NCBI GenBank assembly: GCA_005406025.1
Contig: BGZK01000996.1
Coordinates: forward strand, 1-64,000
Origin: Eumeta japonica
Taxonomy: Eukaryota; Arthropoda; Insecta; Lepidoptera; Psychidae
DNA length: 64,000 bases
Direction: 5' to 3'
The notes under the pieces were generated by a model. That model saw only the letters and a list, made by a program, of their open reading frames with translations, was not told the origin of the DNA and ran no database searches. Numbering within the stretch: the stretch's first letter is position 1; every line of letters starts with the position of its first letter. Shown here piece after piece: positions 1-10,500 of the stretch. The translations under genes and the position numbers were made by a program.

Positions 1-1456
1 ATCTTGAAGTCGTCGTTTTTCTTCATATGCACCTGAGTAGCCCCTACAATTTAAATATTAATTATTATTAAATAAATCAAAAACTTTCATTTAACATTTT
101 AGGAATACTTAGGAAAAATTGGAAATGAAATAGTGAATTATAATATATAGAAAAAAATGCTAAATAATTAATTTCAAGACACACAGAGAGAGGCGCATAA
201 AGGGGCGTAACGCTTTTTCGTTATGTAACGCTTTATTGTTATGTTACGAATTCTATCAATTAACTTCTACCGTAAGCCGTGTTAAGGCACTTTGTTTCAA
301 AAAGCATTTCAATTGATATATCTCCGTACGTCAACGATTCAAACTCCATTGATATTGAAATATGTAGGTCAATATTACAAAAACAGTTATTTCTTACTGA
401 ACCACGGAAGTCTAACAATGGACTTTACGCAAATTTTTGACCCTACGAAATAAATTATGTAGCTTGACATTGTCCGTTGTATTAGAAATTACCGAACAAA
501 ACATTGCATTTAGACTTCACTGCCTTAAAATAAAGTTGCCTACTACTGTCTATTTTGATATCTCTTCAGCGGCTGAATAAGATGTTGATAGGTGACTAAC
601 TCATTGTGACAATAAATAATCGCAATGTTCGCTTATAAATAATGACTAGCTTACGCCTGCCGTTTTGTCCGCGTGGACACAGAATGAATTCCTTAACCTT
701 TTGTGTGATCGATCACGCTGTCAACCATAACCCTGAGTCCGGTCCCGCCCACGATATCTATCCCAGTCTCGGTTTGGATCCCGAATCCGATAAAATCATA
801 CCAGGTGAACATAGGATTCAACACCGAAATTAACAGACGTATTGGTATAGAAAAAGAAATTTTTTGAGTATTTAAGCAAGTGAAGCCACGGGCAAAAGCT
901 AGTAAACACTACATTTCATTATAAGTATCTAGCTTTTCAACTTAAATTCATATTAATCAAACAAACCACAAAAATATAAAAATAAATGTTTTTTTTCCTA
1001 CTACTTATTGTTTGCTTCCTCCTGTTCTCCAAAAATCTTTAATATACAATCACACGAAGTCTATGATACACTCTCATCACATTTTCCTGATGCACCAAAA
1101 GAAGAATAACTTCCATATCAGTCTTCAGAAACTCGTGTATTTGTTTCAATCGTATTGAAATATGATTGAAACTTGTTGTAAGCTAGTGCCTTAACTATGT
1201 AAGCCTAAACTATGTAGGCAATTACCCCTATATCCGTGACATATGTATATACAGTACTCTAGCGCCATTATGTTTATGTTTAGTTGAATATGTGCAGATA
1301 GTCATTTATAAATATAGCCTTTACGATGATACGATATAAATGGGCTTTTCTAGTCACGTGATCTATTACATAAATACTATTCAATATAGAGTAAACAGCT
1401 ATATATTTATCGCGTTAATTTGACCTAAAATATCCAGTACTTATTTTCTTTTCCAG
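1..1456. other. non-coding, AT-rich; presumed intron of an upstream gene
   Basis: Apart from the repeat at 643-903 I see no exon, RNA gene or tandem repeat. Because a terminal exon follows at 1457 on the plus strand, this stretch is probably the last intron of a gene that starts outside the window. Confidence 0.4.
643..903. repeat. dispersed repeat bounded by inverted ends
   Basis: The left end reads actagcttacgcctgccg and the right end, read on the minus strand, starts actagcttttgcccgtggc, so the block is bounded by similar inverted ends. The motif 'actagc...gcccgcggct...ccgcgt' recurs at about 7180, 10813, 16732, 23193 and 53223 and is typical of an abundant short repeat tail in Lepidoptera (recognised by style, not by search). 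The 63-codon open frame inside it has no family resemblance and is treated as chance. Confidence 0.5.
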
Positions 1457-1601
1457 GGACCCTTCATATGGATGGAACGATACGTATTATGAGAAGTTGA
1501 AAGGTTCGTCCTGCAACATCGGCAGCGGCGTCTACGGGAACATTGCTTATTCATGCTTAATATTTATTGCTACGTTATTCACTAAATATCTATTTTATTG
1601 A
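1457..1601 (+). CDS. terminal exon of an unidentified gene, hydrophobic C-terminus
   Basis: A pyrimidine-rich acceptor (cttttccag) precedes an open stretch of 47 codons in phase 1 ending with TGA at 1599-1601. An AATAAA signal follows at once (1602-1607). The peptide begins DPSYGWNDTYYEKLKGSSCN and ends with about 20 hydrophobic residues (NIAYSCLIFIATLFTKYLFY). A short cysteine-containing ectodomain end followed by a terminal hydrophobic tail with no cytoplasmic extension is what a GPI-attachment signal looks like, though it could also be a C-terminal membrane anchor. I do not recognise the family. Upstream exons must lie left of the window or be too short to see. The acceptor, open frame and immediate poly(A) signal together make a real exon likely. 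Confidence 0.5.
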
Positions 1602-1607
1602 AATAAA

Positions 1608-3379
1608 TATTTCCAGTATATAACTCTTAGAGCTGTTAAGGTATACGATTTGTAGTTTATGAGCTTATAATAAGAAGGAAACCTCGTCAAACAAAATTGG
1701 TGGCAAGTATTAGTGCATCTCCATACCTGCGATTTTTCTTTCGGTAGTTGAATCTATTAATGCAGAACATCGAGGTATAAATTATAGAGGCAACATATAA
1801 AACGTTTTCGAAATTAAATTCGCCGGATTTATACAGAATGGTGCCAGTAAGAAGCCACACTTCGTAGAGATCAGTCGTGTGCTCGTGTTACGTTGGCTAA
1901 ATGTGTACTTAGTTATTATTGAAATTATATTAAAAAATGAAAGAACTAGTAGGTACGTCGATTCAGACTTGTTACTGCATTATTTTTCGTATTTAAAAAA
2001 ATATTCCTTATTTAAGGACGGAATAAATTATTGTTTAAAAAATATATTTAACCTCATACATTTAATGATATATTTACAAATATTTGTTCCAAGAGAATTT
2101 GGTAAAAATATCAAAAGAGGCGCTTAATGCTAGACGAAGCCATAGTTGAAGATAGTTATATAGAATGGAGGCTTCATAACATTTCATTTCGATAGCCCAG
2201 AATAAATATGGGCAACATAAGAGGCTCGTCGACCAGCGTATCTGATATTTTTAGTTAACGAATTAAGTTGACGAATACTTAATGAAGGTGACGAATTAAA
2301 AAGGTCATATAGTCTAGTCGACCGATCCTCAAACACGTCATTTTGTTAAGCAATGCTACTGAATGAATGCTAAATGCGAATGAATCGCACAAGAACGCGA
2401 ATTTAGTCAGTCAGTTATAACCGACTGATTGAATGACACTTCCAAATATCTTGAAATAAAAATCTAAAAATTTTAGTTGACTTATTAAATCGACGAATTG
2501 GAAGATGGTATAAATAATGTTTGGAAGGTCATTTGAAATTATTATAACATTTATTGTATTAAATTGCATGAAAAAAAAAATCCTTAAAGATTAATAATAA
2601 CGCTTGGCGTTATTGTACTTATTTAGTGTTAAGGACTATTTATTCCACTTTTCTTGTATTTTTTTTGTATTTGTATGATTAAATAATTATATGAGAGCAA
2701 AAACAACGTAACTGTGTTTCGTGTATCGGTTCTCCATTGCTATTTTTTCCCATGAGTAGGTATACTAAGCCACGCAAAACAATTGGTGAAAAACAGTTTT
2801 CCCAAAGATAGACACTGGCTGGTTTTTACTGGACTAAAAAAATTCGATTATTTAAAAGAAAAAGTAAAAACTATTGACTGTTTCAGATTCAAGTTTCCCT
2901 TCACATTTTTTTATGAGCGAAATTAAAATATTCTGTCTCAGTAAAAACTGGATCTACCTATTTCGGATCTATTTAGATATTCTTCTCTGTAATCTAAAAC
3001 GAGGATATTTACTACTGCTTTATACGCTTTCAAATGTAAACTAAAACCAGAAGAATGATTTGACAGACTTCGAATTGCGTCCAAAAGCAAGAGCTCTTCT
3101 GAAGCGACTATTTACTGCTGATTCGACGAATTTAAGCTTGGTCGTGTAACTTTGGCGGAAACAGATTGGTTAAAGGCTGGTTTTTTAAATTCATGGTTGG
3201 AGAAGAAAACGTTCTGTTAATGAGAAACTTAATTCAAGGAAGTAGATGAAATAGTTGTGAAGTGATTTAGCACATAAGTAGGGAGGGTAATTCGCGTCGG
3301 ACTTTGCGCATTCTAACGCAGGATCAGAAACAGGTTTAGGTGGAATAGCGCCATTACGATTGCAAAATTTAAAGCAGGC
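1608..3379. other. intergenic, AT-rich, decayed repeats
   Basis: No supported gene. Around 2218-2335 a tcgac-containing inverted pair (gaggctcgtcgac / gtcgaccgatcctc) suggests a small degenerate palindromic element. A short palindrome lies at about 2409-2432 (agtcagtcagttataaccgactga). The 82-codon open frame at 1879-2127 is AT-driven and resembles nothing known. Confidence 0.4.
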
Positions 3380-3670
3380 TCGTCTCGTTATGAGCGGTGG
3401 ATTATGGATTCATCAATGTGATCCAGAAAGTTGTCAGTGTGGATCTTTTGAGATGAAACCAACGCACATCAAATTGCATGAAACGAATGAGAAGCGCATG
3501 CAAAATTTTGATTACTAAATGTTGAAGAAGTTTTTACTGATTAAGAGAGCTAGCGATCAGAACACCTCCATTTATGGGCTATTGCTTCATCACGACGCAT
3601 CCGCCATCGGCCCCCAAAATAAGCGAATTTCCGGACTGCACACCGGTCAAAGTTATAGTTTTTTTTTACA
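3380..3670 (+). pseudogene. possible mariner-like transposase remnant
   Basis: One frame reads WIHQCDPESCQCGSFEMKPT, which parallels the 'W-I-x-x-x-D-P-E' block around the second catalytic Asp of mariner transposases. About 150 bases on, after stops and frame changes, a frame reads LLLHHDASA, parallel to the 'HHDNA' block around the third catalytic Asp. The order and spacing fit a mariner DDE/D core, but stops and shifts break it throughout and the Asn after HHD is lost. No terminal repeats were found. Family recognition is by motif only. Confidence 0.4.
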
Positions 3671-3954
3671 TGTATTTAATAAATAATAGGTTGTATTGTT
3701 GTATTTTATCACATTTTACATAACGTGACAGATGACCTTTAAGCGCGTTACGGACGGCGCTTTAGACTAGTAGTGGGTGATATTGATTTTCCGTTTCTAT
3801 ATCGCATAAAATATTCATTGGCCAATTGGTGTATACGTTCACGGCTGATGGGTGTACTTGTAGCTCTACTTCAAAAACATTTGTATTCAAATGCACATTT
3901 TTTATTTTTCACAAGTATTTAGATATATTTTAAGGTATAAATTTGGAAGTTAGA

Positions 3955-4035
3955 ACAGTGGGGACGAGTAGTGGATGCGTGGTTTTAGACTTTGAAGGTT
4001 TAAATCTTGATTTGGTCAAGTTAGGTTGTCGGTCT
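3955..4035 (+). repeat. possible tRNA-related SINE fragment
   Basis: The stretch contains tagtggatgcgtgg, resembling a pol III A box, and about 30 bases later ggtttaaatctt, a decayed B box. A related piece with tagtgatggatgcgtg lies at about 13829. Both are degenerate, so the assignment is tentative. Confidence 0.25.
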
Positions 4036-4440
4036 CAGTCATTTTACACAAAATAGTTTTACATAAAAAGAGTACATAAGGGTTATAGCTTCGTAGTACG
4101 CCCGGTATAACAATTACACGAGATAAGAAAAACGCCATAGATTTCTGTTAAAACGGTTAACAGTAATTATTAAAATTCAAAGTGTAAATAGTTTGCGATC
4201 GATTAAAAATCTTAATCCGACGCACGGCATTAAAATAAATTATCATAAAAACAATAAACAAATAAATCTTCGTCGTCTAAATTTTTTTATACGCAAGATA
4301 CGAACTCCGTATAAAGAATAGCTTCAATCGCTCAGCGCAAGGGTTTGAAATTTTACCTTCAACGATCGCATAGAGTTTTCAATGTCAACACATCGCTAGC
4401 ACATTTCGCGGTCGTCGGAGGAGCTGAAAAATCCTGAAAA

Positions 4441-4515
4441 ATGGTAATCGACATGCCCGAGTGCGTCAGGGGCTGCGCGAAGGGGCTGCTCTTGTGTCTC
4501 AACGGTGTTTCCGTC
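4441..4515 (+). CDS. gene A exon 1 (N-terminus and first half of TM1)
   Basis: ATG at 4441 opens 25 codons ending LLLCLNGVSV, followed by a consensus donor gtaagt at 4516. From the second in-frame ATG (4453) it is 21 codons, exactly the length of exon 1 of gene B, with the same Cys-x-Lys and TM1 Asn landmarks. It is too short to show as an obvious open frame and was found by looking for the missing N-terminus. Confidence 0.75.
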
Positions 4516-7500
4516 GTAAGTGAAATTTAAGTTAACAAAACTGTAAGTTACAATAACAAAATTAACAAAACATTTTGAATATGACTTCCCGAATAGAATT
4601 TTGTCCATTTGAAACATAAAGTGAGATAATGTTAATTGAGAAATTAAAGTACGATCGTTTCTTCTAACTGTTAACTTGTTATGTGTATTAATTACAATAT
4701 ATTATGTATTTTAATTTGGATGTGAATTTTGTAATTTTGTTTGTGAATAAATTACATAATTCTTATTTTTCATAAAATCTGCTTTATTTTCATACCATGA
4801 GAAATGTGTTTGCTTCGGACGTACAATAAAGATACCATAAAATGTTCAGTATTCAGCTTTTAGTCAGGGAAAATTGCTTTAAATTAAATAAAGTGATATA
4901 AAATTGTATAATTTGAAGTTCGTACGCATCGTGTAGCGTCCCACCGCTGTTCCGGGACTATAATTTGTTTCTGTCAGGCGCCTCAATTTCGACACTGGTT
5001 CAATCTATTTCAAAAAGTTCATGAAATTCAGGTTTCATGTGTCTGTCTGTCTGCACTTCAGTTAAAGAATCATCAGCGTTTGCGCGCTGCCGGGGTTCTA
5101 GCTCGGAATTTTTACTCGACTCCAAAAAAAAAGGCATGTTGTCTTTTCAGGATCCGTATATGTACGGATATTGTATTTTTTTATTATTCTACTATAATTT
5201 ATAACACCTCATCTTTTAGATGTACTTGGTACGCCTTATATCCTAAATTTATTCTGGGCTAGATGAAATCTTTAGAAATGTAATGATTTGGCGATAGTAT
5301 ATCAAAAAAGCATTATAAAAATATATAATCAGATTATTTGCATATGAACACCGTGTGATTTTTAATGAATAATATTGCACAAAGGTGCAAAACAAAAATT
5401 TGAATTGTTGAAGAAATGAAAATTGGAACGCCAAAAAAAAAAAACTGCAATCAAAATGAGATATAATCAAAAAACACGATTGTGTGCAAAACTAAATAAC
5501 TAAAGAGACTATAGTGTCTGTACTTAAGCACGTGTGTGAGAAGTTATACTCTTTGGTGTAATTAAAAAAATATTTATAATTGTTGATTATGATTAATTAC
5601 AATAAAATAATAAAAGGACTGGAGTGCGATGGTGAATACAGTAGATAAAATTTAATTAAAATTTGAAAAGTTAAATAAATTGATATTTCTTTTTTATACA
5701 AAGTGTAATATCAATATTATCTATTTATTTGAAATTATACCAATTATTAAGTTAAATATTAAAATATGCTAACGTTATTTCTAAAGGCTCGATATTTCCT
5801 CTCTATGCCGATTCAAAGAAGCCCAATTTCGAAATTCTAAGACCATCCGTCACTGAGATAGGTTGCGGGGGTGGTGAGATATCCCAAGTAAGAAGGCATA
5901 AATAATGGAGAAGGTAATGTTAAAAGTTAAAGATAATGGGGCAGGCACTGCCCAATATCGGTTTAATCGTCTTCAGGTGATATCTTTCTCCGTGATCGGC
6001 ATCGCAGCGGTAGACGCCCGTCTCCTGTCGCAGTATGGGCCAGATACCGGAATGAGGAGCAGTGAGGCAGAGGGGTCGTTTGTGGGGGACATGCTCCTCA
6101 TGGCGGCGGGAGTGCTGTTCTTGGTTATAACTGGCTGTGGTTGCGTCGGCGTGCTCAGAGAGAACGTTAAGATGCTGTACTTGGTAAGATGATTGTCGAC
6201 CGATATGTTCTGGTTGAAGCAATTATAGAGTGTTTTCACCTTTCACGAGGAATTTTCGACGCTCTTATTGTTTGAGATATGTACTCTTGCGCAGGTTAAT
6301 AAATATATATATATTTTTTTGTATTTTTCTTTTTGTATAGTATTCTTGCATGGGAAGGATAACGATACATGTTTCTTGTTTATGAAATATTTTATATGTG
6401 TTTGTGATTTATAAATGAATATCTATTATAGTTTCATCACGAAGTGTTGAATATATTGATACTAAATGGAAGATATTTTTTTCCATCAAATCAAATAAGT
6501 ATGTTTCTTTACTTGGGAATAAAATAAAGTATTTCTGCGTTATAGTAAATGTTTTTTTGGTTAAAAAAAATATTTCTATAAAAAAATATTGGTGTTAGGT
6601 AGACGTAAAATATTTGATTCCAATTTTTCTATTATACAATGAAAATTCATGATTTGTTTATACAAAGCACATACAAACGAAATGAAAATAAAATATATTT
6701 TCCCATTTATGAAATTAAAAATCTTTTCCGTAGCGGAGTTGTTATGTCCTCTTATATTCAAGCACATTTTTTACTTTAGAAGAAAACGTGTTTTTTATCC
6801 ATTTGCTTTTAAAACAAATGAAAAACTATAAAAAGATTAGGCGTGTAAAATGCAAAGCATTATACACAGTTCCCACAAGATTTCAATGATAGATGTCGTT
6901 TTGGACGCATGAAACTTAAACGCATTAAACTCAATAATGTTTCTTTTACAGTACGTGGGTTTTCTGATGACACTGATCGTCCTGGAGTTCCTGGTCGGCA
7001 TCTTCGTGGTCGTGCAGCGCTATGGATTGCAGTTCGCCGTGACCGACTGGATTCGTGACGATTTCTATAAGAATGTGACCGGCTACGAGCTATTGGAACA
7101 TCAGATGCTTTGGGATAATTTGCAAACTACAGTAAAGTCATCATTATTTATAAATCCAAGAACTAAATTTAAATGATTACTAGCTAGCTGACCCGCCCGC
7201 TTCGCTGGGTAATTTTTATTATAAATAAAATGGCGAATGATTTACGGAATTCGAAAAATGAGTAGCCTGGAACCATCTACAAATCATCCCGCATCGAATG
7301 GTCCCAGTCCCATGTCTATACGTTTAGTAGTTTTTACGTGATTGGCGAACAAAGACAACCTATTTTCATTATATATACATAGATGATGAAGTCAAACTTG
7401 TTTTTAAGAAAATCATATTTACCTTTAAATGCAATTAAAACGAAATTAATAGGCATAATCGGTGAGCGAATTAGTATTTGATACCATTATTTTTTTGTAT

Positions 7501-10500
7501 TCCTGTATACAAAAAGATCACAGCCGTTTTGGTTTTCGATAGGATATGGTTTATAAATACTTATTATATGAATAACGATATACGGGGTAATGAATCCCAT
7601 TTATTGCACTTTTATTCCAAAAAACCTCAGACTACTAGAAGTTGAATTCTTACTTAATAGGGTTACCTATGATGAATATTTTATCTACCGTTTTTTTAAT
7701 CTGAGCATTTGTGGAAACTACAAAACTGATAATGTTAGTTTGTAGGTAGAACGTTGAGAGATTTGCCATATTATTTTTAAACCATGGACTTCTTATAGAT
7801 GTTCCTATAATATATAAGAAAAGAATTATTTCCTGTATGATTTTTCAAAATGTTAGCTTCAGTAGTTTCAGAGATAAGCGAAGAAGGAGAAATGGGCAAT
7901 TATTTTAAAATTATAAAAAGTAAAAAATATTTTAGACCCTCACAACAATCTCTTCCATTTGATGTCATCCGGTACAGTATACAAATTTTTTTTCTGTTTT
8001 TCAATTTGCCCCCAAAGGTAATCTCCATATTTGAAATTCATTTACTTACGTTACACGTCTGTTTTTATGGAATAAAAATTTATATGTGTACCAACTTTTA
8101 CACCTAATTGGTCCAGTAAATTCGGTACAAATTGGCTGTTACAGTGGACCGATAGACACATGAGTGATCCTACAAGGATTCCGTTTTCTTTTCATCCGGA
8201 TATACGTAACCCTAAACAGACACTTAAATATTGTCTAATAATTAAATAATATTTTTTTATATTCCATATAGATTTAACAGTCAAGGCTTGAGATGTTTTT
8301 AGAATATCAATTCAGTAATTTTAAAAAGCGATTGAAGGAAGAAGATCTACGATCTTAAGTACTTTTCATAAACTTTTAATTTATTTACTTCGAATAAAGC
8401 CATATAGGTTGTCGCGGGCCTTTGGATAGTTTTTTTACTGGCATTATTTACTCCCTCTCTTGTTGAATCAATATGGACGGAGAATATTCCGATCTTGGCA
8501 GTATTAATTTAAAATTCAATATGAAAAATGAGGAAGAGGCGATCAAATCATTTAATTGTTGGACAAAAGAAAACTACTTACAATTTGATTACGGAGAGAA
8601 CACGAAGTTTTCCTATAGCAAAATAAAATTGTAAACACCATCATTTATCTCGTTGTTCCAAATTGTTATTATATATATCATTGATATTATATATCGATGT
8701 GTTTGGGTGACGATACGAATCCCGATCTGATGAAAGAAAATAAAGTCACTCCGTTATTCAAATAGTGGTGTGTTAATTACCATTAACTTTTAACACTACA
8801 TCTATACTTTTAATCAAAGTTGACGCTAAGTCAATTGTTATTATGTTTTTATCATACATATCATGTCCAAAAACTAATTCGGTTTTACCCGGGATTGCTC
8901 AACAAGCGATGCTGGCGTTGAGCTTTTTCAACATTTTTTTAAAGCTTGGAAGAATTCGCGGAACGAGTGTTTTGTGATCTCTCCAAGCTCTTTGATGGTG
9001 CAAATTGTGAATGTTTGTAATAGAGAACTAGAGAACCTAGAGAACTAGGTCACTTTCGGGCCGTAAGCCGGACACTCGGCCTTATAAGACCTATTGAGTA
9101 TGAAATAAACCCTATGAAGTCTATCTTCATAGGGTTTATTTCAATGACGTGAGATCGTTTAGATCCTTAAATTAATTTAGTAAGTCATTTATATTTATAA
9201 TGTTTGAACGAAATATCCGTGTCATTCAAAGTCAAAAGACAAAAACTCGTCTATGACGACACAATTGCTATCTCAAAAGTACTGATTGTTTTTACTGAAA
9301 ATAATTTTTTTTTTCAGTTAAAATACGAAACATATAAAATTTTCCCTTTTAAATGTAAAACATGGATTTGACACTATTTCAGTACAAAACGATTAAATAA
9401 ATAAAAACAATTGAGGTACTTGATAAAATTGCATTTTTGGGTGTCAACTATTCTAGATAACAATCCTGCAAAGGGGTCATCATACCAGTAAAAAGGCGTA
9501 GAAGCTAAGCTGTGCAACCCATGTACTTAAAAGGATACAAAAACATGAACGTCTTAGAACTAGCTTTAAGGAAATTGGAATCACAACTCGGGCATCTCCA
9601 CTCGTACGGGAAAACCTAAGGAATGTAGAGTTTGTGTGGGAAAATGTAGGAAACAAAATAGCCATATATGGTAAAAAATAGTGTTCGAATTGAATTCAAT
9701 AATAGAAACTAAAACCTGTTGTGGTCACATGTTAGTCGGACTCCGTAAAGTCTTGCACTCATTTATGGGGCTATGTGTGTGTGTGTCTGTGTGTGTGCCT
9801 GAGCCTGTTAACTATGGTGTTTGTGGACATACGAAATTTACTTTAATTTAAATTTAATTTCGTTATTAAATAAATACCAACTCGACTTTTAATTATGTAT
9901 TAAAATTTTGATTTCCTATTCGCTTTTGAATTATAAAATAAAACAGTCATAAGCGTGTGTGTAAACGCTTAGATTATCACCTTAGGCAGAAAAAAATTTC
10001 TAATGTCACAGTCGAAATATGTATGACAGAATATGTAAATTATATCTAGTAACTGAATATTATGCTTTTTATAGTATATTGCTATAAAAAGCATAATATT
10101 CAGTTAACATTCAGCCACCAGAGTATAGATGGTCACCGCCGCCCATGGACACTCGCGACTCTGGAGGAATGACCAGTGTGTTGCCGCTCTCTAATAATAG
10201 CAATAGAATATCTGACGGAAGAAGGAGTGGGCCGGTGAAGAGGGGAGGGACTGATGGAGGAAGGTTGTGAGGTGATGGAAGGGAAGTGGGCCACCGGAAC
10301 CCTCACTCACTGGACGAAATACTAATTGACGCCTATATTCTGTGAGGATGTGGTATTGCACCGATCGAATCGGCCCATTTACATTCTTATGTGCTCATGC
10401 TTATGCTATAATCATTTTAAATTTAGCCATAGTGCTAAATTCAATCACATAATAACAACTGACTTAGAAAGGTAATAAAAGAAAAAAAAACGAAGAACGA

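Noticed and set aside
5905..5976. ATG at 5905 as the start of gene A
   Set aside because: The extension is hydrophilic and would remove the first half of TM1; a proper exon 1 with donor exists at 4441-4515.
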